This document shows positions 12,137-23,024 of a DNA stretch of 64,000 bases, piece by piece (the first letter of the stretch is position 1; the number at the start of each line of letters is the position of its first letter). The stretch is taken from the NCBI GenBank assembly GCA_950295325.1, contig OX485807.1, positions 41,384,440 to 41,448,439 on the forward strand, written 5' to 3'. This stretch comes from Polytrichum commune (taxonomy: Eukaryota > Streptophyta > Polytrichopsida > Polytrichales > Polytrichaceae). Below the pieces are notes generated by a model, which was not told where the DNA came from, searched no databases, and saw only the letters and a list, made by a program, of their open reading frames with translations. The position numbers and the translations under genes are program-made.

Positions 12137-15100
12137 ATATCCTATCCTACTTATTAGTGTAGTGGCCCGTTCTCCACATTCATTGCTTTGAGGGACTTTA
12201 CAGGTAACCCTAATATGTGCAATAGGCTAGGTATACTTTCTACAGCCATAGTCGAGTCCAAGTCAAGTCTAATTGTACTGCTTTGCAGGTGGAACTAGAA
12301 TAAATGTTATTGGACCGACTTCATGCCACCCTCTATGTAACGACGACTGCTTGCAAGTGGCTCAAAATTTGCTCCTTAAGCGCATTCACTCTCTTACCTT
12401 ATCTCGCTAAGGTAGATGAGCCTTAAATGGTTAGTTTTTTTCCCAACTTCTCTGCTTCTTTTACAATATGAAACGCATGAATAGTATGAGATGATTAGCA
12501 AATCCAAGTTCAGGTTGTAGCCACTTTCCTCATGATTTTTGGAGCCCGTATGAATGATCTCATTCACTATCAAAGTGAAGGTTCTCGTGCTCGTTGAATG
12601 GTCATAAATGTCACCTCGATTATGTTGTCTATTGAGTTTAGAATGGTTCTCACATTTTTGAGCAAGTAGTTCAGTATCTTTTGTGCACATGTCATTTAGG
12701 TATTCATTCTTGGAGCCACACCTAACCACGTCCCAATCAAAGATAGGTGTTTGATTGAAAAAACGTAACGAAACAAGTGTTGTCTAATGTGGATCACATT
12801 CTCTTTATCCTTGTTGCTCCTCTTCCATTACTTGGTATTATCGTTACAACGAACAATAGGTATTTCAATATTGAGGTATTTAAGCCAAAACGTGCGCCTT
12901 TGTGGACATGACTATTTGAGAAAATATACTTGTTTGTCATCATGTATGCCACTCTTATGTGAACATCATGGCAAGAAGAAAGTGATTGTTTTCAGAGTAG
13001 TTTCACATGCCATAAAAACTAGTGAACGTGCATAATTATGTGTCCAGAGTACTTGTTTTTATGTACTTTGATTGTAAAGATAAGAAATGTATTGTTGGCA
13101 CACACGTAGTGCCACAACATCAGCTATAACATACTTACCTTGTTAGCTTGAGGGTTCTACCTCGAGGGTTCTACCTTGACACTCCCAAGTGCAAGCACGT
13201 TATCTCCATAGAGCCTAAGACTGACCTCCACCTGGACACATAATTGTGCACGTTTGAACTTTGTTCAAAACTTTATCCACTTTCTAGGAGGACCAAAATA
13301 TAGTACCGGAATATTTCCTTACACTACGATGTACTATTTTTTCATAAAATCTAGTTTATAAAGTGCATAATTATGCTATTCCAATCTTGGAAATAAACAC
13401 AGAGAGTCTCACAAATGTGGGGTTGCCACGTTGCACTTTAAATTTGGAATCAGCTTTGGGAATCACAAGTCTTGTGAAGGTCACTCTCCATAAAATATTG
13501 AAAACCACTTGCAAAAAGTATAATCTGGAATAAAACCTAAAGGAATGAAATTCACCCAAAAAGAAACTTAGATGAATATAGGGTACCGGTTTTATGAAAA
13601 AGTCAGTGTTCAATAGAAATAAGGTCATGACAATACTTCAAAATTCTTTCTTGTTCAACTTAATGATACAAGTTTAAGTAATGAAGGGGCCACATATGTA
13701 CTATGTGTTAGTATATGATGTGAGGAGCCTCTTTGATGGGGCAATGCCGTGGATGTGAAGGAGCAACCTTGGATGAGGAGGGAATGAGAGTTTGGGCCTC
13801 TTCTCCTCCTCCCTTGTGGGTGTTGTCTAGTATAGAGTGGATCACAAATTCTAGTATTGCAATGGACTCTAAAAGAGTTTATGTCTAGCACAAAAAGTTG
13901 AGAATAAAAACTTCAATGGATTATTGCAATTTATTTATCCAAATGATTAAAATTTCTATTAGTTTTACTTTCAAATTAAAACATGATGTCTCATATCTCC
14001 TTCTAGTGATCAAGTCTAGAATAGTTACCTCCAACAAATATGACAACTTGACATAATTTTATAAAAGTAGGTTGCCAAAAGAAAAGGGAAAAATGGAAAT
14101 AATTACACCCCCTCCCCCCATCATACACCTCATTTGTGCACTTGGTCCCCCACAAAAACAAAGAGTGACTCCCCTCATTAGTAGTTCATGGCCAACTAGC
14201 ACATCATGTGAGGAAACATGGCTCACTTTTCCTTAATATACACTCTACAACACACACACCGTGATCCTATTTTGATTGTTTTAAAGGGGAATGTTCTATA
14301 AGGACTTGATGAAATCCCCACCCCGCGAGTGAGTGAGCAAGAGCGAGAGAGAGAGAAAGCCTTTAGCAAAGATTTTTAGTTTTAGTGGCAAGAGCATCCT
14401 TCATACAAAGGCCATATTCAAATGAAGTTCATGCCAAGGTTTTGAGCAAATATTCAATAATCCTAAGCACATCCATGTTTCATTCCCAACAAAACTTTTG
14501 GGTGGGTGGTTGAGATCCTAAGTCATTTTAGAAATCCTAACATAACACTTAACTTCTTGCAAACAAATTTGTTCCAAGCAAGACAATCGTATTTAATTGT
14601 GAGAGTTGTATTTGCTAAACATGTTTAGTTGTGCTACTACTGCAACACTATGTGCATGCTCCAGTGCAAGACTTCTAAGAGGGGTAAGGTTCACATGTGT
14701 CCATATACCCACAACACTAGAGTGTTATTGTACGTACAACAAGTGTCTACATCTTACCCCATTGTTGTCTATGTCACTAAGCGAGAACGCATAAAGAATT
14801 CAAAAACATCAAGTACATAAACAGTTGCCGGTCACTTAGATTAGAACAACACCATCCTACTTGCCATAGTCAATGTTCATAACTACTTATACAAAAGACA
14901 AAGCTAGGTACATCCATGCTACAATCAAAGGTGGGGCCGGGTAGATCTGGACATAGCAAAGTGGAGACAATTATTCAAGTAAAGCCAGGTCTAAGCTAGG
15001 TAATGTAAGGTAGAGCCATGCTTCGGTGTAGAAGTGATTGGCTTCTTACTCTTTATTGTTCGAGGCATGCCTTAAATTTAGCACTTTAGGGTTTTCTCCA

Positions 15101-15300
15101 AATCAAGTCAATACCTCTCAAATCAAAGTTTTCAATTTAGGGTTTGATGATTAGTTGCCTAATCTCATACTTCTCGATCATGGTGAATTTGATAGGTCGT
15201 ACATATAGAATGCTACACTTTAGTAAGATACTAAAGATCATTCTTGGGTGGCCATCATTCACTCATTCATGTTGTTGTTCATCTTTTAATAATAAGTAGT
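12137..15300. other. Intergenic with dispersed repeat fragments
   Basis: About 12560-12750 is, on the - strand, a diverged copy of the repeat also present near 30420-30590, 41930-42070 and 61200-61340. An imperfect inverted repeat lies at 13022-13256 and is listed separately. The rest is AT-rich with short frames that resemble nothing recognised. Confidence 0.4.
13022..13256. repeat. Short inverted-repeat element, about 235 bp
   Basis: The sequence acgtgcataattatgtgtcc near 13026 reappears inverted at 13230-13252 with one or two changes. No convincing target duplication was found. A further partial copy of the motif (gtgcataattatg) lies near 13362. It may be a small miniature transposon of unknown type. 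Confidence 0.45.
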
Positions 15301-15304
15301 ACAC

Positions 15305-15307
<3 letters not shown>

Positions 15308-15368
<61 letters not shown>
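15308..15368. repeat. (GA)n microsatellite
   Basis: About 30 uninterrupted AG dinucleotides. Confidence 0.97.
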
Positions 15369-15370
<2 letters not shown>

Positions 15371-15371
15371 A

Positions 15372-15830
15372 CAACCATAGCCAAGAGCTCATATGTGAAC
15401 CCAAAACCGGTTTATTAAGTAGGAATATGGGATAAGTGCTATTGCTTCTTGTCGGAGGTGGTCCCTATTCGTAACCATAAATGGGGATTCTATAGGCCCA
15501 TTTGGGGGGTATATGAGTTTTGTAGAGCAATTGACCATAGCCAAGAGCTCAAATGTAAACCAAAAACCGGTTTATTGAGTAGGAATATGGGATAAGTTGG
15601 AGGTTGTCCCTATTAGTAACCATAAATGGGGATTCTATAGGCCCATTTGGGGGGTATATGAGTTTTGTAGAGCAATTGACCATAGCCAAGAGCTCAAATG
15701 TAAACCAAAAACCGGTTCATTGAGTAGGAATATGGGATAAGTTGGAGGTGGTCCCTATTAGTAACCATAAATGGGGATTCTATAGGCCCATTTGGGGGTA
15801 TATGAATTTCGTATAGCAATTTTGAGTATC
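15372..15830. repeat. Tandem repeat, three units of 145-160 bp
   Basis: Units start at ccatagccaagagctc near 15375, 15535 and 15680. Each contains ggtttatt(g/a)agtaggaat or a close variant, ccataaatggggattctata, and a gggggtatatgagttt tail. The first unit has about 15 extra bases, and the third is truncated near 15830. The array directly follows the GA microsatellite. Confidence 0.85.
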
Positions 15831-15909
15831 TCAAGGGTGGGTGTTATGAGGGCATGGTGTCCTTACTTGTTGCAAGTTGTGTTGGGTTTAATTTTTGGGG
15901 GCGACCCCA

Positions 15910-16232
15910 CACTAGTAGAAAGTGTGCCCCAAAAAATTGCAGCCAAAATTGGTTGCGGTTCTTTTGATCAGCCTAATCTGCAATCGCTAAATGATTACAT
16001 ATTTTCCTTTTTTGTTTTACAACTACAATTCTAAAATTTTGGGGCATGTAATATACTGTTGGAAAGGTATTTTTAAGACCTTTCCAACGGTATGCAACAC
16101 GCCCCCAACTTCATAAGATTTTAGTCACTAAATCAAAAAATTGTAGTAATTTGGCAACTACATATCAGGATGGTCAAAATAACCTCAGCCAATTTTGGTT
16201 GCAATTCTTTTTGGCATAATTTTCTACTATGG
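15910..16232. mobile_element. CACTA-type miniature element, copy 1
   Basis: It starts cactagtagaaa and ends ttttctactatgg, close to the complement of the start; CACTA transposons share such ends. The interior is an imperfect palindrome: caaaattggttgcggttctt near the left end is mirrored by cagccaattttggttgcaat near the right. Flanks are cca and cta, a decayed 3 bp duplication. The element at 39645 is the same family. Confidence 0.75.
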
Positions 16233-17657
16233 CTAGGATGTTATCTATTCCTTTTTCGGAGCTAATTAAGGGGGTTTGGCCACCATATGATAGGATTCAT
16301 TCTTGAGATTTTGTTTTCTATATGTAGTGGTTTTGGTACGTGCTTAGGTGGATAACAATGGCAATTGGTGGTTTTTCCCTAGATTACATAACATCTTAGG
16401 TCAATGTCCAAGAAATTTTTATTAGGGTCAATGTCCAAGAAACTTGGGTCCAAAACATGCTATTGAAAGAATTTTTTTCTCTTTATATAAAGAAATCTTC
16501 TAAGGATTAAGTTGTTCATGAACGATCAATTCATTTGGGCATTTTGAAGGGGGGTTTCTGGGCATCAATGTTTTTGGAACCTTACGTAAACCAACCCTAA
16601 GTGATGGATTAAAAGTACACTAGGTATACATCTATTTCCCTATGATTTAATGTAGCCCACACTTTCATCATTACGTGAATGAGATTGGAATTATTAGATG
16701 GCATGGGACACTTGTTGTTAAATGACAAGTCATCAAATACACATTAGCTAACTTGTTGTATCAATTTTATTGTCACACTAAATTTAGTGTGGCAATTTTG
16801 TAGTGATTGAATGGTCCTAGCAATAAGATCTCACCATGAATATGATGTCAAATATGCTTTTAAAACCATAGTCTTCATAAATTACAAAACTATCTAATGA
16901 TTGGGAACATTACAAGTATATGAGATAAGGGCAACAAATCCCACACCACTAAAAAATCCATAAACCTAACATTGTGATAAAGTTGCAGATTTTTTCACCC
17001 AACACAGGACATGTTGCCCAATTCTCATATGTGGGTAGTGAAATGAGTCCTAGGATTGGTGATCACATGCTTCCTATAGTGTCCACAAGGATCATGCCAT
17101 CGTCGCAATAGTCCAAGTTCTCCTAAGAATCGTGTAGTCTTTTTATAATTCCTAGACCATTAAATGGTTACAAAATATGTCTATGAGGGTTTAGTTTTAT
17201 TGTATTGTTAGATTACATTACCATCGTTGTGTCCAAAGATCGAAAGAGTGCAATATTACTTTTATCAAAGTGCAGATTCCTTTGACTTATTATAGATAGG
17301 TGCCATTTTTTCCCATTCATCCTTGTATAATTAAGAGTTCAAAGTGCCCACCAACCTAAATGCCACCATGATGTTCTCATGTCAATGATCATTTCAATGA
17401 AATTGACACCCAATGTGCAAGTACATCCTTTGTTGTTCCCATGCCCTTGTTTGCAGTTGACCAAATATCATGACAATTTCGGAATGTGGCTTTAAAGGTC
17501 TTAAATTATGCAATATCAAGAGGTTGCAAAGCATGAGGTATGAGATGGGAGGGTAATGAGATCTAAACCAACAACACGTGCTTGCTTAATGGCATCACTT
17601 GTCACATGAGATTTTTGACCATTGAGGTTGAGCAAATGTCAGTTTGTCACCAACACA
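16233..17657. other. Intergenic, nothing recognised
   Basis: AT-rich DNA. A short direct duplication (gtcaatgtccaagaaa, twice near 16400-16440) is the only structure noticed. Confidence 0.4.
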
Positions 17658-17665
17658 TTCCCACC

Positions 17666-18165
17666 CACGGGTAGATCACTCTAAGGCATTTTTGTGCACC
17701 ACGTGCGGCTGGGTTTTTTGTTTTGTTTTGGGGCTATTTACCTTCAAGGGTTGAATTAAAGCCTCCCTATAATTACTTAAATTTCAAAAATGGCCCACTT
17801 GTTTGCACCCTTCCATTACTTATATTGTCCAAGTCACTGCAATTTTTTGTACTCTATGTTCCTTTTAAGTAATTTTGGACAGACGGAAATCCCAATTATC
17901 ATCCATCCCCGTGAGTCCTAAACCCATTTACATACCATACTAAACATACCTTCTAAGATCTTTATCTTCAGCCCCTATATTAATTTTACAAAAAAATAAT
18001 GGCCCATGTTTTATGTCCATCTAACTTACTTATAATGGGATTGTCTACATTTTATGGCCCCTTCATTATTTGGAATTCCTTTATAATTTTTATTTCAAAT
18101 GATTTGAATCCTCTCTATATTATGCCGCACGTCGTTTTTAAAATGCACTAAGTGATCTACCCGTG
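17666..18165. mobile_element. hAT-like miniature element, 500 bp
   Basis: The direct repeat ttcccacc at 17658-17665 and 18166-18173 flanks termini starting cacgggtagatcact and ending agtgatctacccgtg, a perfect 15 bp inverted repeat. With mismatches the similarity extends to about 45 bp, to acgtgcggc. The 8 bp target duplication points to the hAT superfamily. The AT-rich interior has no coding frame. Confidence 0.82.
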
Positions 18166-18173
18166 TTCCCACC

Positions 18174-19439
18174 ACTTGCTTGCATACACTTGACAAAGTG
18201 TGAGGGCCATTGTGCAAATAAGAAATTTGTCATCCATGCCCCATCCATGCCTTTTGTTGCATTTCCATACATGCGCCGGTCCAACACTTGTTCACATTTT
18301 GTTCACATTTTCCTTATTTTTATTCCTTTAGAAATGTGAAAATATAGTGTGGACTTACCAACTGCATTGGTGTAAGACAATAGAAATAAGTTCTCCCTCT
18401 CATCTGGTGGTGTGGTGTGCACTTGCCATGCCCCCCTCCTAGCCAAGATTATTGCAACCCCATTCCTTCTAGCTTGGGGCCTACTCTCATCACTATCCAT
18501 ATTTGAGAGGTGGGTAGCACTAGTTGTGCAATTGGTATGCCGTGTGAAGCCTATCATTCAAACTCTTCACATTTTCAAGACAAACGTCCCTTGCAAGCCA
18601 GTCTTAAGCCCTAGGGCAATTTGCAATGAAATATTTGGATTGCATGTCCGAAACCAGTGAACCTACCTTGGCCCCTGAAAACCCGCATGGAACGGAGTGT
18701 CTCTCTCTTGAGTATTTTTGCCACCTTCAAGCGTGATTAAATCAAGTGAGTGGTGCCCAATAGAGGCCATGTTGAACATGTAAACAACCAACTCCCATTT
18801 TTCTTACTTTAAAACACCCTTCTTGCCCCAATTTATAGATTTGATCTTGCCTCTAAGATGGCTATGGAGCGCGGTAATTGGAATGTCCAATTTACACTTG
18901 CCACAAGAATAATAGATTACCCACATGTGATTGTGGCAAGGAATGCTTTGCAAACTCCAATTGCCAAAAAAAAAATTGGATTTAGTTTTGGGATGCTTCT
19001 ATTGTGTGCAATATTTGGCTCCAAGCCTCCCAAAGGAAAAGGTTAGTGTGCCCGATGTGAGGATATGGTGCCCCATGTCTGGTTGGCAACTAGAGTTCAG
19101 GCTTGAGAAAGCCTCTCGACCCCCCCCCCTTGCACCTAGTTTGATGTGCAAATTTCTTGTTTTCATTCCATTGCATATACAATCCACCCACAATCATGAT
19201 TGGAGGTCACTTCCAATGGCCACATGTATGCCTTTTTTATTTCCTACTCATAAGCCAAGATGGTAGTGAGCTCAACGGCAACCTCAGTGCTGACAACAAA
19301 TCTCCCTCCTCTATCAATCATAGACTATGAGAAGTGGACCCATATCTCAAGGCATAAATCGTATGATTTTGAATTAAAATTAACCGATCTATGGTCTTAA
19401 AACTCTCATGCAATCACCTCACCTCTTGAATGCAAGGAG
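18174..19439. other. Intergenic, nothing recognised
   Basis: Several frames of 60-110 codons occur on both strands, but they overlap each other and show no family motif. A run of nine C lies near 19120. Confidence 0.35.
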
Positions 19440-20460
19440 ATTGTGAATACTAGTTGGCACTACATATACACCAATACTCAATGCCAAAATTGACACAAAG
19501 TCTGCTCAACCTCCCTTTGATGCACCCAACAACAATGCTATTCACGTGTATCACCCTTACCCCCATAACATGCATAAGGAAAATTTATGGGAATGCCCCA
19601 CCTAGAACCTTGACACACAACCTCGTTCACAAAGTCACCCCCGCCACCCTGTCCTCCACAAATGGGCCAAGAACACCTTATCAAACCACAACCACCCTAA
19701 CATTTTTTTTGAGACACCTCCACCATCCTAGATTCTCACATCACCCAAACAATCAACTTTTGCAATGCTTAGTACATGAGAGACTACTACAACCATATAC
19801 TTTGGCCCCAAAAAATCCCCCTTCTAATTCCACTCCCTACGCCCCCCTGGGGGACCCCACATCGACACTATTCTTAAGGGCTTGCCACACATTAGACATA
19901 ATAAAGGCCTCAAACACATCCAACAACTTCTGCTCTCCCATCACCACACCAAATGGAAATGCCTCGTCAATAGGAATCCTCCTTTGACATCCCCAACTAC
20001 AACATTGTCCCACACTAGCTCCTTGTTTTGCATATACCTCTCTACCCCATGTACATGCCCATCTTGCCTTCAACCAAACATTCTCCTCACAAAACCCCTC
20101 CAAACCCAAGGTCCATTTCCCACACAACTCACCACAAACTCCCATTGCATCGAATTCACCTACTATCATGATCGTTTCCCATAAATAGCCATACAACAAA
20201 AAATGGACAAGTGCACCATACACATTGCCATCATCACCACCGAAAGCTTGTAAATTCAGCCACTTTATTGTCCTTACAATTGGCCAACGAGGAAGAATCC
20301 ACACTCCCACCCTCATAACCTTACTAATCGCTTCAACCTCCCATCCTTGCCCATCAAAACAATGCAAATGTAGCTACACACCACCGCCATCTGCTCCCTC
20401 CCTACCATTGTTCTTAACGAATGCAGACTTGACACCCAACCCCCAATCAACCTAGCACAC
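19440..20460 (+). mobile_element. LINE copy 3, C-terminal fragment
   Basis: This C/A-rich + strand segment carries the LINE C-terminus in broken frames. Near 19765-19810, YMRDYYNHILWP corresponds to CMGNHRKNIFWP of copy 1. It continues with GLPHIRHNKGLKHIQQLLL (from about 19876), CTCPSCLQPNILL (about 20050) and CIEFTYYHDRFP (about 20147-20182), which matches IECTFFQDHNP of copy 3's relative at 56.4 kb. The long - strand frame at 19837-20367 is an antisense shadow. No RT or RNase H part is present, so this is a 5'-truncated or deleted copy. Confidence 0.6.
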
Positions 20461-20700
20461 TCCCTCCCCTCTACAAAACCTCCTACATCCCAGGGGATGG
20501 ATTCCCTAATATCACGCCTTTGGCAACCAAAGTGCACATGAGTTTAAGGGATGTATATGGTGTTGGCATGGATGCATGATAATAGAGAATCAATGTATTG
20601 TGCGACATTATGGAACAACACAAAGTCAACATTGCAATAACGACAATAAATCACGATGATGACAACGTGATGCATGCAAGCATGTGGTTTGAATTTCTCG
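20461..20700. other. Spacer between LINE fragment and tandem array
   Basis: No feature recognised. Confidence 0.4.
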
Positions 20701-21640
20701 GTGTATAGCTTTAATGTCAAAAACCCCATGATAAATGGGAGGGACATGTGACAACAAGGAGGGAGGCCAAGACTGAGAATGTCCGTACCCTAGGGTTTGG
20801 GGATCCAAGAGAAGGAGTGACATTCGGGAAGGTGGTATTAGAGAGGTTGAGATGTAACCATTTAAGAACCACCTAGTCAAAACCCTATGATAAATGGGAG
20901 GGACATGTGACAACAAGGAGGGAGATTGAAATTGAGAACATACGCTCCCTAGGCTTTGGGGATACAAGAGGAGGAGTGGCATTGAGGAGGGTGATATTAT
21001 GGAGGTTGGGAGGTTGTAACCATTTACGAGCCTTGTAGGATGAGTGACATTGGGGAGGGTAATATTACGGAGGTTGGGAGGATTTAACCATTCAAGAACC
21101 ACCTAGTCAAAAACCTGAGACAAATGGGAAGGAAACATGACACCAAGAAGGGACATTGAAGCTTCGAACACCCCTTCCCTAGGGTTTGGGGACACAAGAG
21201 GAGGAGTGGCATCAGGGAAGGTGATGTTACGGACGTTGGGAGGATGTAACCATTCAAGAACCACCTAGTCAAAAACATGAGACAAATCGGAACGAAACGT
21301 GACAACAAAGGAGGGAGATTGAAACTTCGAACACCCGTTCCCTAGGGTTTGGGGACACAAGAGGAGGAGTGGCATTGGGGGAGGGTGATGAGGTTGGGGG
21401 GATGTAACCATTTACGAACCACGTAGTGAAAAACTCGAGACAAATTGGAAGGAAACGTGACAACAAAGGAGGGAGATTGATACTTCGAACACCCGTTCCC
21501 TAGGGTTTGGGGACACAAGAGGGAGGAGAAGTGGCATTGGGGGGGGGGTGATATTACGGAGGTTGGGAGGGTGTAACCACTTAAGAGCCTCGTAGGAGGA
21601 GTGGGTAGGCGGTATGTAGGTGAAGGGGGTGGCCATGGGA
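20700..21640. repeat. Degenerate tandem repeat, five to six units of about 160 bp
   Basis: Blocks with aaatggga(g/a)ggacatgtgac or similar, then ccctagg(g/c)tttgggga, then aggaggagtggcatt and ggttgggaggatgtaaccat recur near 20731, 20890, 21121, 21285 and 21440. One unit (20890-21121) is longer because its end, ggttgggaggttgtaac, is internally repeated. The matching - strand frames are translations of this repeat, not genes. Confidence 0.8.
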
Positions 21641-21905
21641 ATTTGGAGGCCAGGGGGGAGGCCAGGCCAGGTCTCCTGGGCGTCAGCTTTTAAATCTGCA
21701 AATTACATACGTGGGAGAGTGAGTGAGTGAAGATGCAATGACTCCTGCATGTACTTGACCCCCTCCCCCTTCGCCTTTGACTGCCACCCCCCCTGCTACC
21801 TCCCCACCCCAGCACGTGGTCCCTTGGGCCGCCCCACCCCCGCTCTCATCCAAGCACATTCATCCGCCAACATTCATTCATCCACCTCCTTGTTCACCCG
21901 CCCAC

Positions 21906-22697
21906 CCGTTCTAACGTGCCTGGGACTTAAGGGCCACTTCATACACGAGCCAAGCGCCGTGACCACGAGATTGTGAGAGCCCAAAAGAGAGTGTTCAAAG
22001 GCCGTCCCAAGACACCTCCAAGTTCATGTAGTGTGGTCACGGACCCTCTAAGTGTAGTGTGAAGTCATATGTGACCGGACCCTCAACCAAATGCTATGCC
22101 CAACCGTTCTAACGTGCCTGGGACTTAAGGGCCACTTCATACACGAGCCAAGCGCCGTGACCACGAGATTGTGAGAGCCCAAAAGAGAGTGTTCAAAGGC
22201 CGTCCCAAGACACCTCCAAGTTCATGTAGTGTGGTCACGGACCCTCTAAGTGTAGTGTGAAGTCATATGTGACCGGACCCTCAACCAAATGCTATGCCCA
22301 ACCGTTCTAACGTGCATGGGACTTGAGGGCCACTTCACACACGAGCCAAGCGCCGTGACCACGAGATTGTGAGAGCCCAAAAGAGAGTGTTCAAAGGCCG
22401 TCCCAAGACACCTCCAAGTTCATGTAGTGTGGTCACGGACCCTCAAGTGTAGTGTGAAGTCATATGTGACCGGACGCTCAACGAAATGCTATGCCCACCC
22501 GTTTTAACGTGCTTGGGACTTGAGGGCCACTTCACACATGCGCCAAGCACCGTGACCACGAGATTGTGAGAGCCCAAAAGAGAGTGTCCGAAGGCCGTCC
22601 CAAGACACCTCCAAGTTCATGTAGTGTGGTCACGGACCCTCAAGTGTAGTGTGAAGTCATATGTGACCGGACCCTCAACCAAATGCTATTTCACTGA
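21906..22697. repeat. 198 bp tandem repeat, four units
   Basis: Units begin with ccgttctaacgtgc or a variant at 21906, 22104, 22302 and 22499. Units 1 and 2 are nearly identical, while 3 and 4 carry a few changes. Each unit contains about 25 bp of sequence that lies outside the miniature element, then the TAA or TGA, then the element's left inverted repeat (gggccacttca) and about 170 bp of its body. The repeat therefore arose after the element inserted. Confidence 0.9.
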
Positions 22698-23024
22698 ATT
22701 TTTATTCATGTGGGTTCTCACGCATGATCAAATAGAATAAACCAACGGTTGTGAACATTCGGAGTGTCGTGGTCTCCCAATTTTGTGTTAGGCCTACCTC
22801 TAAGAGGTGGTTTTTGAAAATAGTCCAACTGACCATGACACACGATCCATTCGAGGCCATGTAGGACTCCATGTAGACTTTACATCCATCTTGCATTCAC
22901 ATACTCCATTGGTCCCTCAAGCGTAGTGTGAAGTAGCGAACTTGGACCGGCTCCGCCTTTTCCACCAATGAGAGTGCTTGAAGTGTATGGTCACGGGCTC
23001 TCAGTCCCGTGTGTGAAGTGGCCC
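21931..23024. mobile_element. Harbinger-like miniature element enlarged by internal tandem repeats
   Basis: The left end gggccacttcatacacgag and the right end, read on the opposite strand as gggccacttcacacacggga, are inverted. TAA flanks at 21928-21930 and 23025-23027. Related copies at 57449-57897 and 50384-50858 are only about 450-475 bp. The extra length here is the four-unit 198 bp array covering the left part. The non-repeated right half (22698-23024) matches the other copies: aacggttgtgaacattcgga, then agaggtggtttttgaaaata. Confidence 0.85.

Noticed and set aside
19837-20367. Long - strand frame resembling a LINE endonuclease (IVGEFDAMG and a SW....ID-like end)
   Set aside because: The + strand carries the LINE C-terminal motifs YMRDYY..ILWP, HIRHNKG and IEFTYYHDRFP in the right order, so the - strand frame is an antisense shadow kept open by low G content.
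20626-21636. Series of - strand frames with recurring TRWFLNGY
   Set aside because: They are translations of a 160 bp tandem repeat.
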